A stretch of DNA of 64,000 nt from Jiangella anatolica (GCF_003236295.1 NZ_POTW01000004.1:1-64000); one strand, 5' to 3'. Positions 26,718-35,603 are shown, counted from the first letter of the stretch. Made by a program: numbers and translations. The notes: generated from the sequence alone by a model not told the origin.

Positions 26718-27028
26718 CGGTTGATCTCCTCTTCCCCGGAACCCTGGTTCGCATCGTCACTTCCGTTGGTCGGCCCAGTGGCGCGGGAGTTCGGGGCCAT
26801 CCCGCGCCACCGGTACCGGTAGCCGCAGCCTTGAGCAGCCACGGAGGGACCGTAGGAGGCGCTGGGGGAGAGCAGAAGCGCTGTGCTCGGTCTTTCCGAC
26901 CTGGTGAAGCCCAGTGCGCCCGTGAGCAAACTGGAGCAAACTTCTTCCTCAGCTCGCAACGTTCGTTCTATGGTCTGTCGCAAGCCCATCGGACGGGGCG
27001 ATACTCGGCTGATCCCGGAGGCGCACGC
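26718..27028. promoter_or_regulatory. Divergent promoter region with tandem 10-bp repeat
   Basis: About 310 bases between the leftward XRE gene and the rightward 68-residue gene. Two adjacent copies of GAGCAAACT(G/T) lie at 26924-26933 and 26934-26943, a possible operator. No gene is seen. Confidence 0.45.
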
Positions 27029-27235
27029 ATGCGACTGACCTACCTCGGAAAGACATCGGACTCGGGCAAGAACGGCTGTCCGGCGCTGTACGCAACGGAC
27101 CGTGGCACCTTCGTGGTGCAAGGCAAGATCGTGACGGATCCAGACGCCCTCGCGGATCTGCGCGATCTCGCACCGGATGAGACCATCGTGGAGATCCCCG
27201 CCGATGTGCTGCGCTTGGCAGACTCGGCCCGATGA
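27029..27235 (+). CDS. Small hypothetical protein of the DUF6879/XRE module
   Basis: A 68-residue protein (MRLTYLGKTSDSGKNGCPALYATDRG...), followed at once by DUF6879 through an ATGA overlap. I recall this small protein as the constant upstream neighbour of DUF6879 and XRE-DUF5753 genes in streptomycete-type genomes; its function is unknown to me. ATG 27029 follows GGAGGCGCACGC. Confidence 0.7.
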   Translation: MRLTYLGKTSDSGKNGCPALYATDRGTFVVQGKIVTDPDALADLRDLAPDETIVEIPADVLRLADSAR

Positions 27236-27768
27236 CAGAACTCCTCGCCGGCGCCGCATTCCGCGGACTCTTCGACCGCTACGAGCACACCGCCTTCCGA
27301 CTGGAGACGCGGGAGCGCTACGTCGACGACGAGGAGCAGGAGCCACTGCGCAAGTTCCTGTCGGGTGAGCCTGCCGACGACGCATGGTTTGCCGACTGGG
27401 TTGAAGACATCGAGGCAGCCGCTGCTGCCGGCAAACGGGTCGAGCGGGTCCGGGTGGTCAACGAGCCGTTCAGCGACTACACCCGCTTCGGCTTGGACCT
27501 GGCGAGACTCAACGTCGGTGCCGGCGAGGACATCAGGTACCTCCCTCGCCGCCTCGCCAGCGAACTGTCCCTTCCCAGTGAGGACTTCTGGATCTTCGAC
27601 TCCAGGTTCCTGGCCGTCCTACGGTTCGCTGACGATGATCGCTTGCTCGGCGTGGAGGTCGTCGACGATCCAGCACAGGTCCTGCTGCGCTGCCAGTGGC
27701 GTGACGTCGCCTGGCACTACGCGACTCCGTGGCAGGACTTTCGCGGAAGGTCCTCCAACAGCACCTGA
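27232..27768 (+). CDS. DUF6879 family protein
   Basis: A 178-residue soluble protein with the DUF6879 pattern: an N-terminal LFDRYEHTAFRLETRERY segment, a central RVRVVNEPFSDYTRFGL, then PSEDFWIFDS, and a C-terminal RDVAWHYATPW. Its biochemical role is not known to me. It is coupled on both sides: ATG 27232 overlaps the previous stop, and its stop shares a base with the XRE start. Confidence 0.8.
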   Translation: MTELLAGAAFRGLFDRYEHTAFRLETRERYVDDEEQEPLRKFLSGEPADDAWFADWVEDIEAAAAAGKRVERVRVVNEPFSDYTRFGLDLARLNVGAGEDIRYLPRRLASELSLPSEDFWIFDSRFLAVLRFADDDRLLGVEVVDDPAQVLLRCQWRDVAWHYATPWQDFRGRSSNST

Positions 27769-28616
27769 TGTCCAGCTTCCAGCGCGAGCGGGAGGCATTG
27801 GGCCAGCGTCTCCGGGAGCTTCGCATCGAGGCCCAGTTGACTGGTCGCGCTTTGGCACAGCGCGCGGGAGGCTGGCCTTCGAGCAAGATCTCCAAGATCG
27901 AGTTCGGGAAGCAGACGCCATCAGGGCGGGACATCGAACTCTGGACGATGCAATGCGGCGCGAGCGAACGCCTGCCTGAGCTTCTTGGCGCCCTGCACGC
28001 GCTCGAGACGCACTACCAGGAGCATCGTCGGCAGTTCCATGCCGGCATGGCGCGGCATCAACGCGACTACGCCGCGATGGAGGCCAACACCGAGCTCATC
28101 CGCAACTTCGAGAGTTCATGCGTATCCGGGCTGCTCCAAACACCGGACTACGCGAGGTTCAGGCTGGTCGAAGCCGTGACCTACAACGGCTCTCCGGACG
28201 ACCTGGACGCCGCCGTCATGGCGCGGATGGAACGACAGCAAGTGCTCTATGCCTCAGGCAAGCGGTTCCACATCGTCATGACCGAGGCTGCCCTCCGCTA
28301 CCGGCTCTGTCCTCCCGCCGTCATGGAGGGCCAGCTCGACCGCCTGGTGTCGGCGTCGACGATGCGCAGCGTCCGGTTGGGCGTCATCCCGTTCGACGTC
28401 ACCTGCCCGGTGATGCCCGTTCACGGATTCTGGCTGTTCGACGAGCAACTGGTGCGTGCCGAGACCTTTACGGCCGAGCTGCACATCACGGAGTCCTCCG
28501 AGCTGCGGGCGTACGCCAGGGTCTTCAACGACCTCGCCGGCGCCGCCGTCTACGACACTGAGGTCCGAAACCTGATCATCGGTTTGATGGCAGAACTGCC
28601 ACGAGTGGCTCCATAG
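27768..28616 (+). CDS. XRE-family regulator with DUF5753 domain
   Basis: A 282-residue protein. Residues 5-65 are an HTH (LGQRLRELRIEAQLTGRALAQ, SSKISKIEFGKQTPS). Residues 100-280 are DUF5753 (VSGLLQTPDYAR, MERQQVL, EAALRYR, VRLGVIPF, GFWLFDE). Such proteins pair with small DUF397-type or DUF6879-linked partners in actinomycete signalling modules. ATG 27768 shares one base with the preceding TGA. Confidence 0.9.
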   Translation: MSSFQREREALGQRLRELRIEAQLTGRALAQRAGGWPSSKISKIEFGKQTPSGRDIELWTMQCGASERLPELLGALHALETHYQEHRRQFHAGMARHQRDYAAMEANTELIRNFESSCVSGLLQTPDYARFRLVEAVTYNGSPDDLDAAVMARMERQQVLYASGKRFHIVMTEAALRYRLCPPAVMEGQLDRLVSASTMRSVRLGVIPFDVTCPVMPVHGFWLFDEQLVRAETFTAELHITESSELRAYARVFNDLAGAAVYDTEVRNLIIGLMAELPRVAP

Positions 28617-28661
28617 ACCTCGCGGCAGCAGCCCTCGCGCGCCGTTCAGCAAGCTCTCGTG

Positions 28662-29198
28662 TCAAGGTCGAATGATCGAGTACAGCAGAGAGTCGCGCCA
28701 GGCGCCGTTGGTGAAGACGTGATCGCGGAGTCGCCCTTCGTACTCCATACCCACACGTTTGACCACAGCGATCGATGCCGTGTTCTGCGGGCCTATGGCG
28801 GCCGTGATCCGGTGCAGGTCGAGGACGTCCCACGCATAGCGGACCATGGTCTGAACCGCGTCGGTCGCGTAACCGCGGCCCCAATGGTCGGCTGCGACGG
28901 CGTAGCCGACTTTCGCCGCGTGAACGCCGCCGAGGGCGAGGCGGATGAAGCCGACAGCCGGCGGGCCATCCAGCGGTTCGATCGCAAGGTAGAACTCGGT
29001 GCGCGGCTCGGACCTGGCGCTGCTGAGCATGCCGGTGAGGGTTGCGCGCGCCTGGTCGCGGGTGCGGCTGTCGAAGGACAAGAACGTCGTCACCCTGTCG
29101 TCGCCAACGATGCCGGCGATAACGTCGAGGTCTTCCGGCGTGAACTCGCGAAGGTTGACCCGCTCGCCGGACAGGGTCAGCGGAAATGTGTGGGTCAC
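28662..29198 (-). CDS. GNAT-family N-acetyltransferase (RimJ/RimL-like)
   Basis: A 178-residue GNAT protein. It has RVNLREFTPEDLDVI at the start, FYLAIEPLDG, an acetyl-CoA loop in the DHWGRGYATDAVQ block (the Q/RxxGxG/A position) and AIGPQNTASIAVVKRVGMEYEGRLRDH at the end. The acceptor is unknown. GTG 29198 overlaps the upstream stop (GTGA), so it is co-translated with the regulator upstream. Confidence 0.88.
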   Translation of the reverse strand: MTHTFPLTLSGERVNLREFTPEDLDVIAGIVGDDRVTTFLSFDSRTRDQARATLTGMLSSARSEPRTEFYLAIEPLDGPPAVGFIRLALGGVHAAKVGYAVAADHWGRGYATDAVQTMVRYAWDVLDLHRITAAIGPQNTASIAVVKRVGMEYEGRLRDHVFTNGAWRDSLLYSIIRP

Positions 29199-30502
29199 TG
29201 CTCGGTCGTGGGTAGGGCGCTGCGGCGGAAGACCTCAATCTCGTCTTGCAGTTCGACGGCCTCGGCAGACCGGATGCCCGTGCTGGTCAGTGCGCCGTGC
29301 ACGCGTTCGACGGAGGACGCTATGCCGTGGATTCTTTGATCGGGCGGAAGGTCGAGCACGGGCCGGACGGCCTCGATGGCGCCGTCGAGTTCCTGGCGTT
29401 GGATCCGCGCAACCGCCAGGTCGCTCATCGCGCCGGCCTCGTCGCCGAATGCCCAGTCGTCCTCGCGCGAGGCGTAGGCGGCCACGGCGGCTTCGCTGTA
29501 TCGCTCGGCGTCGGCCCCGGCGGACGGGAGCCAGGTGAGCGCGTCGGCGGCGTAGTACAGCTGTCGGCTGGGGGAGAAGGTGCACAGGCCGCCGAGATCG
29601 TCGAGGTCGTCCGACTGTGCACGGTCGAGCGCCGATTCGGCTCGGCAGATGGCGGCCTTCGTTTCGTCGGTGCGGCCAAGAGCGGCCCACGCACGTGCCT
29701 CACTGGCTGGGAGCCACACGGCGGCTGTGGAGCCGGCGCGGCCGGCGAACTCGGCGCCGCGCTGGGCGTACCGCACGGCGTCACGTGGGCGCCCGGACCA
29801 GTAGCTGAACATGCTCTCCAACCCGTTGATCCATGCGCGCAGGCCGTTGTGTCCTGCTTGCTCGGCGCACAGGAGCGCGGTGCGCGCCTGGGTCATGGCC
29901 GCGCGGGTCCGGCCCAGGTCGTGCGAGGACTTGGCGACCAGGCCGGAGGTGACGGCGGTCAGGAAGTAGAGCTGGCGTAGATGCGCCGGGTGCTGCTGAG
30001 GGGTCTCGATCAGGTCCATCAAGTCGCCCTGGACTTTGATCAAGCTGGGGAGCAGCTGGAGGACCGGTCGTTGCGGATAGTCGGTTGCGAGCGAGCGAAC
30101 CTCATCGTGAATCTGTTCCAGTGCTTCGTCGCTCAGTCGCGAGCGCGACCGTTCGCCGAAGGCTCGTGCGCGTTCTGCCGCCATGTCGACCTCGTCTCCC
30201 AGACCGGCGTGTCTGCCGGTTGCATTGGTTAGTCCCGAGGGAGGAGGCGACAGCAGCTCGTCGACGGAGCGGTCGAAGAGGAGCCGCAGCACTCGACGAG
30301 TAGGTGCGCTCGGCGAGCGCCCGGCCGTCTCGGCGCGTGCCATCCGGCCGAGGTGGCGTGGACTCATCGTGGCACTGATCCCAGCCTTCTTGGCGGCGAC
30401 CTCGAACTCGTGAGCAGCGTCTTCGATGGTCCAGTCCCTCTGGACGATGAGCCAATGAAGAAGAGTCGCAGGCTGCGGCTCCGTCACGTCGTCACCTCCC
30501 AT
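29195..30502 (-). CDS. XRE-like/TPR regulatory protein
   Basis: A 435-residue protein. The N-terminal 80 residues resemble a degenerate HTH plus the PRHLGRMARAETAGRSPSAPTRRVLRLLF block common in streptomycete XRE-TPR regulators. The rest is all helix with repeated Ala/Arg-rich pairs resembling tetratricopeptide repeats (for example AWAALGRTDETKAAICRAE). The start may be ATG 30502 or GTG 30487. It forms a two-gene unit with the GNAT gene. A 20-bp palindrome lies 133 bases upstream. Confidence 0.75.
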   Translation of the reverse strand: MGGDDVTEPQPATLLHWLIVQRDWTIEDAAHEFEVAAKKAGISATMSPRHLGRMARAETAGRSPSAPTRRVLRLLFDRSVDELLSPPPSGLTNATGRHAGLGDEVDMAAERARAFGERSRSRLSDEALEQIHDEVRSLATDYPQRPVLQLLPSLIKVQGDLMDLIETPQQHPAHLRQLYFLTAVTSGLVAKSSHDLGRTRAAMTQARTALLCAEQAGHNGLRAWINGLESMFSYWSGRPRDAVRYAQRGAEFAGRAGSTAAVWLPASEARAWAALGRTDETKAAICRAESALDRAQSDDLDDLGGLCTFSPSRQLYYAADALTWLPSAGADAERYSEAAVAAYASREDDWAFGDEAGAMSDLAVARIQRQELDGAIEAVRPVLDLPPDQRIHGIASSVERVHGALTSTGIRSAEAVELQDEIEVFRRSALPTTEQ

Positions 30503-30787
30503 CCCGTTTGGACCTAGCGTCGCGCTCCTGCCCCGGCAACGGAACCGATGTCACCGAGATGTCCCGCCAGGACCCGCACATGTCCTCTGTCGGCGGTCGA
30601 GATGTCCGGACCACTGACAGGACCATTTCGACATGGTCAACGGTACCGGTGACCGACTCGACCGTCAGGTTCCACGAGAGCTAGACCCCACCCAGCGACT
30701 TGTCAAACCTGCTCAGCCCGTCGACGAGCGGCCCAGCCCTCGAAGGGGCTTGCCGCCGTCAGGATCCCCGGAGTGGAGAGAATCGCA
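30503..30787. promoter_or_regulatory. Divergent promoter region with 20-bp palindrome and ATGTCC repeats
   Basis: It contains GGTCA-ACGGTACCGG-TGACC (30635-30654), a palindrome with one mismatch pair, and several copies of GATGTC/ATGTCC between 30548 and 30608. These are possible binding sites for the XRE-TPR protein encoded leftward. No gene is seen. Confidence 0.5.
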
Positions 30788-31018
30788 ATGACCGGCTTCA
30801 CCGCCCGTGTGCAGGGCCACGGCCTCGTCGACTGGTCACCAGAGCGCATCGATGCTTACGCCGCAGAGTTGCGGGACGCGCACGTGCCGGCCAGCCGTTG
30901 GCTGCCGGGGCGTCGATCAACCTGTGCGAACTGCCAGGCTCCCTGGCCATGCGCGTGGGCCGGCTGGGCCGAGCACTGGCGACGCAGCCTCACGCGCAGC
31001 GAGGCAACACGCTCATGA
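30788..31018 (+). CDS. Small CxxC-type (zinc-ribbon-like) hypothetical protein
   Basis: A 76-residue protein whose second half contains TCANCQAPWPCAWA, a Cys triad as in the small C-x2-C-x5-C proteins widespread in streptomycete accessory regions. The function is unknown. ATG 30788 follows GGAGAGAATCGCA. The next gene overlaps by ATGA. Confidence 0.6.
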   Translation: MTGFTARVQGHGLVDWSPERIDAYAAELRDAHVPASRWLPGRRSTCANCQAPWPCAWAGWAEHWRRSLTRSEATRS

Positions 31019-31239
31019 CCTCGTCTGCCTTCATCCTGCCGTCGACGCGTTCCCAAAGCCTGCTGCACCACGTCTTCGTCACCGAAGGCGGCGAGCCGAT
31101 CACGGACCGACCGCTGCCCTACGGCACGCGGCTGCCAGGGGGCGCAGATGCCGAGCTGCACGGACTCGGCTACACCCGACTCGACGAGTGGACCGAAGCC
31201 GCTGACGGCTGGCGCTGCACGGTCGAGCCCAACGCCTGA
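31015..31239 (+). CDS. Small hypothetical protein
   Basis: A 74-residue protein; the sequence ends in YTRLDEWTEAADGWRCTVEP, with beta-hairpin-like spacing. ATG 31015 overlaps the previous stop by ATGA, which supports that it is real. No family is recognised. Confidence 0.55.
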   Translation: MTSSAFILPSTRSQSLLHHVFVTEGGEPITDRPLPYGTRLPGGADAELHGLGYTRLDEWTEAADGWRCTVEPNA

Positions 31240-31261
31240 ATTCGCAGGGAGGACGATCCAC

Positions 31262-31480
31262 ATGGGCACCACACCAAGGCCGATACGGGCAGTCGCGGAC
31301 AGGCTCCACAACATCGCCACCGTCGCGCAGAGGAGCCGTTGGGCGCCTGGCCAGGCTCGGGTTGTCGTGGCCGCAGCGCTCGCACAGCTTCGTGATCCCG
31401 GGGCCAAGTCCGTCGACAACACTGCTCAGCGCTCCTACCCACCCTTGCCCATCTGTTACGAGGCCGAGTTCACGCGATGA
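31262..31480 (+). CDS. Small hypothetical protein
   Basis: A 72-residue basic protein (ADRLHNIATVAQRSRWAPGQ, an Ala-rich helix, then a Pro-rich end). ATG 31262 follows GGGAGGACG. The downstream gene starts inside its stop (ATGA). No family is recognised. Confidence 0.5.
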   Translation: MGTTPRPIRAVADRLHNIATVAQRSRWAPGQARVVVAAALAQLRDPGAKSVDNTAQRSYPPLPICYEAEFTR

Positions 31481-31758
31481 CCCGCACAGCGCGCATCACT
31501 GAGGAAGACAAGTGTCCGCGGAAGTGGTGCCAGGAGGCTGGCGAGCACGAGGTGCACCGCCACTACCTGACCTCATTCATGACCGCGGACGGCAGGGCCA
31601 TCGGCGTCAACGTCGTCCAGTCAGGTGAACGGCCACGAGCCGTAGAGCTGACCATGCTCTCGCGACAAGACCCGGGGGAGACCGTCGTGTTCCAGGCCGC
31701 CGACGCCGAGCTCATATCCAAAGGAATGCGGGCCGCGGTCCGAATCGCTCGCCGCTGA
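31477..31758 (+). CDS. Small hypothetical protein with Cys/His pairs
   Basis: A 93-residue protein. An N-terminal CPRKWCQEAGEHEVHRHYL segment (C-x4-C...H...HxH) looks like a possible metal site. It is followed by a beta-rich half (VNVVQSGERPRAVELTM). ATGA coupling to the gene upstream. The function is unknown. Confidence 0.55.
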   Translation: MTRTARITEEDKCPRKWCQEAGEHEVHRHYLTSFMTADGRAIGVNVVQSGERPRAVELTMLSRQDPGETVVFQAADAELISKGMRAAVRIARR

Positions 31759-31762
31759 CCTG

Positions 31763-31800
31763 CTGTTTTGATCAAGATATCTAGATATAGTCAATTTATG
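31763..31800 (+). promoter_or_regulatory. AT-rich promoter/operator with 12-bp palindrome
   Basis: An unusually AT-rich stretch with the perfect palindrome ATATCTAGATAT (31777-31788), overlapping a -10-like TATAGT (31786-31791). It directly precedes the next small gene. Confidence 0.45.
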
Positions 31801-31811
31801 GGTGGGTGCCG

Positions 31812-32024
31812 ATGACGACGCCAGACGAACGCCGGTGGTTGATGATCACGCCCGACGTCCAAGCCGCCCTCCTCATCGCACTTCTGCGCCGAGCTGGCGG
31901 CTCGGTCACCATGCCCCTTGCCGAGCTGCAAGCCACCGCGGACATCACTTGGGAACTCGAGGCCACCCAGAGCCCCGTCGCGGCCGACCACTTGGTGATC
32001 CGGCTGCGTGAGCGTGGCATCTAG
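31812..32024 (+). CDS. Small hypothetical protein
   Basis: A 70-residue protein (GTG 31806 is an alternative start). Helical: PDVQAALLIALLRRAGGSVTMP, then LQATADITWELEATQSP and a basic end. The layout is that of a small winged or phage-type DNA-binding accessory, but no family is recognised. A terminator follows at 32081. Confidence 0.5.
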   Translation: MTTPDERRWLMITPDVQAALLIALLRRAGGSVTMPLAELQATADITWELEATQSPVAADHLVIRLRERGI

Positions 32025-32080
32025 GCTCTGGCGGCCCAGGTCTGTTTCGACAACCGAAACTGGCCTACGATCTCGACCGG

Positions 32081-32121
32081 ACGCCCGCTCTCTGTCCTTG
32101 GCTTGACGAGAGAGCGGGCGT
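32081..32121 (+). terminator. Hairpin terminator
   Basis: The arms ACGCCCGCTCTCT (32081-32093) and AGAGAGCGGGCGT (32109-32121) are exact complements with a 15-base loop. It ends the small-gene run that starts at 30788. Confidence 0.8.
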
Positions 32122-32179
32122 CTATGCTGCGTATCCACCTGTCCTCGACCGCGCACACGCAGCGCCATATGCTCCGCCC

Positions 32180-32605
32180 ATGGGCCGGGAGACCAGCGAC
32201 GAGCACTACGTGCTGGACCTGTGCGACGAGGTGCTCGGCGAACGCGGTTCGCGCGGTCACCGTTTCGACTGGTTGCTCGGTGATGCTGGCAAGACAGGCC
32301 GCCAGGTCGGATTGCCAGTGGACGCCTACTGGCCAAGTAACCGCCTCGTCGTCGAGTACCGCGAACGCCAACACGACGAGCCAACCGCCTTCTTCGACAA
32401 GCCGGATCGCCTCACGATCAGTGGCGTGTACCGAGGCGAGCAGCGAGCGCTCTACGACGCCCGTCGCGACGAGCTGATCCCAGCCCACGGTCTGCGTCTC
32501 GTTCTCATCCGACTGACGCAGCTTGACTCGACCCCACGTGGACGGCTCCATCTCCATCGTGGCGTAGATCTACCAGTCGTTCGCCGGCTGCTCAGCCTGA
32601 CATAG
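32180..32605 (+). CDS. Hypothetical protein, possible PD-(D/E)XK nuclease-like fold
   Basis: A 141-residue protein. The block QVGLPVDAYWPSNRLVVEYRERQH places an Asp, a beta strand and a Glu with a following basic residue. It resembles the D...(D/E)xK core of Vsr/PDDEXK nucleases (here ExR), but is only a pattern match. The end is basic. ATG 32180. It is flanked by a terminator and a converging gene. Confidence 0.5.
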   Translation: MGRETSDEHYVLDLCDEVLGERGSRGHRFDWLLGDAGKTGRQVGLPVDAYWPSNRLVVEYRERQHDEPTAFFDKPDRLTISGVYRGEQRALYDARRDELIPAHGLRLVLIRLTQLDSTPRGRLHLHRGVDLPVVRRLLSLT

Positions 32606-32673
32606 ACCATGAGCTTGACCTGGGGCGCATACCTGAGGCAGCTGCGCATCGTCAGTCTTCAGATGACGGCGGC

Positions 32674-33537
32674 TTACAGCCCAGGTGCCGGCGGCTCCGT
32701 GCGACCCGGGCCTTGCTGCGGTGTAGAGGAGTCGAACGGCCATGGTGTGCCCGAGGCCTGGTGCGCGCCCGCCGACGGGGCTCGACCGTTGGTCCTCGCC
32801 ATGCGGGTTCGGTGGATGGCTCGGTTGGCGTCGAACGCCGCTGCTGTACGAGTGCCCAACAGCTCAGAGTCCGCGACAACCACGACCAGTTCCTGGGTCG
32901 GATCGTGTCGAGCGTGCGCATCGTATTGGCCGGACACCAGACGGGCGTGAGCCTCGCCGGCAGGTCCTTCATACAGCGGCGGGCCGAGCGGGTCGTCCGG
33001 GTCGGGGATCGAGACCTCCCGGTCCGCAGCCGCCGTGATCCGGCGCAACTCGGCGAAGGCCTCAGGCCCAAGCATGCCGGCATCGGTCAGTGCCGATTCG
33101 GCGTCCAGCACATGCCGGGCGACCTCAACCGCAAGCAGCTGACGATCGAGCGGAATCCCGTCAGCTCGTACCTCGGCAGGGCTCATGCCTGTCCAAGCGA
33201 ACAGTGCCAGCTCGCCGAGGTTGCGGTGGGCCATGGCCGAGAGCCAGAGCGGGAAGCTCATGCGTTCCAGCTCGCCCGCGCGGTAGTCCTCGCCGGCCTC
33301 GATCAGGACGTGTGCTGCCAGGCGTAGCCCATCCTGCGCGGACAGTTCGATCTCGGAAGCCGCATGCAAGTGGCTGTTCGTGAAGGTGCCCGGCAGATCC
33401 GGATTCGTCGACTCCACCCGCCAGGCGAAGCGCGAGAGCACCTCGTCCGAACCCAGTGCGTTGACGCCCAGATGCAGCACAGACACATGTAGTTCGCCCA
33501 CCATGCAGTCCGCGTACCGCGCCTCGTCTGCAGTCAT
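32674..33537 (-). CDS. Hypothetical protein
   Basis: A 287-residue mostly soluble protein with a central helical region (LPGTFTNSHLHAASEIELSAQDGL, FPLWLSAMAHRNLGELALFAW) and a low-complexity tail. No known motif was found. It is divergent from the gene at 33743. Confidence 0.5.
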   Translation of the reverse strand: MTADEARYADCMVGELHVSVLHLGVNALGSDEVLSRFAWRVESTNPDLPGTFTNSHLHAASEIELSAQDGLRLAAHVLIEAGEDYRAGELERMSFPLWLSAMAHRNLGELALFAWTGMSPAEVRADGIPLDRQLLAVEVARHVLDAESALTDAGMLGPEAFAELRRITAAADREVSIPDPDDPLGPPLYEGPAGEAHARLVSGQYDAHARHDPTQELVVVVADSELLGTRTAAAFDANRAIHRTRMARTNGRAPSAGAHQASGTPWPFDSSTPQQGPGRTEPPAPGL

Positions 33538-33742
33538 CGTGTCTCCGATCGCCGCTGGGCTGCTCTATCAACGCCCAGAGGTACGCCGCCACCCCCCGAC
33601 GCACGCGATGCATCGCCCCACATCTGAAGGGCGGTGCACTTTGGTCGTGCCGGAGGCCGACCATCCATTGGGGAGAGCACAGCACTACCTACGGCAAGGG
33701 ACGCCGACCGCCGCGCCCCTTCCCGGAGGAGGACTCACGCCC

Positions 33743-34834
33743 ATGACCTACGACGGCGCGCCGATGAATGACCTGGACCCCAGCGTCACCACCACCCTTG
33801 CGTTGACTGCGGTTGCTCGAGAGCGACGTCTGACCTCCGCCGGCGAGCGCCCCTTCGACTTCGCCGACGAGCTCGCGGAGATCCTTGCCGCGGTCAATGC
33901 CCGCATCGGCGGAACCGACGAGCTCTTCGTCGGCCGGCCAACCAGCGACCGGACAGAACTGATCACCACGCTGATCGCCGCTGGGACCGCGCGGCGCCCC
34001 GGGCCCGACCGAGGCACGCATGAGGCCACCGTGTACCGAGCGATCGTGGCGGCAACCGACCTCGCCCGGCAGTCGGGCGCCTACATCGACGACGACGGCC
34101 GCTCGCCCTTTCCGTTCGCCGACGAGCTCACCGATGCCCTCAGTCGTGTGACGGCCAGCCTCGGCGGACCGGCAGAGCTGTTCGCCGGCCAATCGGCCAC
34201 GTCCAACGCGAAGACCGTCGCTGAGCTGCTCGGTACGACGCTGCCCGAGGACCTGCCCGCGTACCGATCCGAGCCTGTCCGAGTGCTGCTCGACGTCAAC
34301 GACCAGTTCGAAGAGTCCGGGCTGCAGGACCACTATCACTGGGTTCTCCAAGGACTCTGGTCCGCAGTCCTGGACGAGAGGCTTCCGGATCAGTACCGGC
34401 TCCGTGCGACCGCCACCTACGAGGCGATCCGCGCCGGGTACTCCGCCCAGAAGAGCGCATATGCTGAGACCTACATCCGCACAGCGCCGCAGGTAGCCGA
34501 GCAGCTCGGTCTGCATGCGCCGATCGAAGTGTTCGTCGGACACCACGACGACCCGGCCGCGCCAGCTGAGGATCCGCTCACGCGCGAGGTGACGCAGGCA
34601 CTCACCCAGGCAACCATCGTTCCTGGCACCGGCCGGCCGCCGCGGGAACGCCGCCCTGGCCGTCGGCCAGCAGACCTCCCCGGCGTCGCGTTTCGAGCGC
34701 GCACCAGTGTGGAGCCGCGGAGCACGCCCTCGCAACCGGCGCCCACTCTGCCGCCACCCAAGCCCGGACTCAACGTCCGCCCGGCCACCGTGCACCCGTC
34801 ACGCGATCACCGATCCGACGGACTCCAGCTATAG
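33743..34834 (+). CDS. Hypothetical protein with internal duplication
   Basis: A 363-residue protein. ATG 33743 follows GGAGGAGG, while the open frame to 33380 overlaps the divergent gene. Two related blocks are visible: residues about 35-70 (FDFADELAEILAAVNARIGG, TDELFVG) and about 115-150 (FPFADELTDALSRVTASLGG, PAELFAG), each followed by a helix. The C-terminal 70 residues are Pro/Arg-rich. The family is not recognised. Confidence 0.6.
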   Translation: MTYDGAPMNDLDPSVTTTLALTAVARERRLTSAGERPFDFADELAEILAAVNARIGGTDELFVGRPTSDRTELITTLIAAGTARRPGPDRGTHEATVYRAIVAATDLARQSGAYIDDDGRSPFPFADELTDALSRVTASLGGPAELFAGQSATSNAKTVAELLGTTLPEDLPAYRSEPVRVLLDVNDQFEESGLQDHYHWVLQGLWSAVLDERLPDQYRLRATATYEAIRAGYSAQKSAYAETYIRTAPQVAEQLGLHAPIEVFVGHHDDPAAPAEDPLTREVTQALTQATIVPGTGRPPRERRPGRRPADLPGVAFRARTSVEPRSTPSQPAPTLPPPKPGLNVRPATVHPSRDHRSDGLQL

Positions 34835-35036
34835 CGGCAATTGAGTGACTCACGCTCGGAGCCGCGGACAGTCGCTGTCGCCACAACGTGTGCTGGAACG
34901 GCCGCCGCAGTCATAAGTGGCTCTTGCGGTTCGATCGTCGAAGGCGCTTGGATTGAGCGTCGGCAGCGATTCGATGCCGATGGGTGGGCAGGCGGTGCGC
35001 TTCCCCCGTCGTGCCGCCTGCTCCCTCGCCTCGGAC

Positions 35037-35603
35037 TCACTCTGCTCGCCGTGCTGACGGCGTGGTCGCTGTTCGGGCTCGAGGTTCGGTGCGCTGTTGC
35101 CGTCGCTCCAGGCGTCGTCGCTCACCGTAGGGAGTGACTCCTCGCGGTTTGTAGACCGCGAGCACTGCGGCCACCAGCAAAAGCAGCAGGGCCAGGACAG
35201 CGTGGAGTGCGGGCGAGATGTTGCGCACGGAGTCCAGGTCGGCGCTGTCGTCGGCTGCTGTCGCGGCGAACTGCTCGAACGAAGGCAGGTACAGCAGCAG
35301 GTAGATGCTGGCAATCACGTTGATCAGCAGCTTGAAGATCACCCAGTAGTGCCTGAGCAGCCCCCATGAGGTGCCGAGCGACTGGATGACGCCGGTGAGC
35401 AGCGCCAGAAGTGACAGGGGGACGAGGGTAAGACGCGCGGCGGGCTCCATCGCCAGGTAGGCGCCGCGAACGGTCGACGCGTTGTCGCTGGTGAGGGCAA
35501 CGATCGCGAGAGCCAGGAAGACGGCGACTGCGCCGAGCCAGCCGAGGGAGGACGTGACGTGCGCCGTGAGGACGAGTTTGCGCACGCCAGGGGACAAGGT
35601 CAT
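35037..35603 (-). CDS. DUF2269-like integral membrane protein
   Basis: A 188-residue protein with four hydrophobic helices. HVTSSLGWLGAVAVFLALA in helix 1, then a second, GTSWGLLRHYWVIFKLLINV and a fourth match the DUF2269-type small membrane family (His in helix 1, WVIFKL signature). The tail is Arg/Thr-rich. It is coupled to the small protein upstream by ATGA overlap. The role is unknown. Confidence 0.7.
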   Translation of the reverse strand: MTLSPGVRKLVLTAHVTSSLGWLGAVAVFLALAIVALTSDNASTVRGAYLAMEPAARLTLVPLSLLALLTGVIQSLGTSWGLLRHYWVIFKLLINVIASIYLLLYLPSFEQFAATAADDSADLDSVRNISPALHAVLALLLLLVAAVLAVYKPRGVTPYGERRRLERRQQRTEPRARTATTPSARRAE

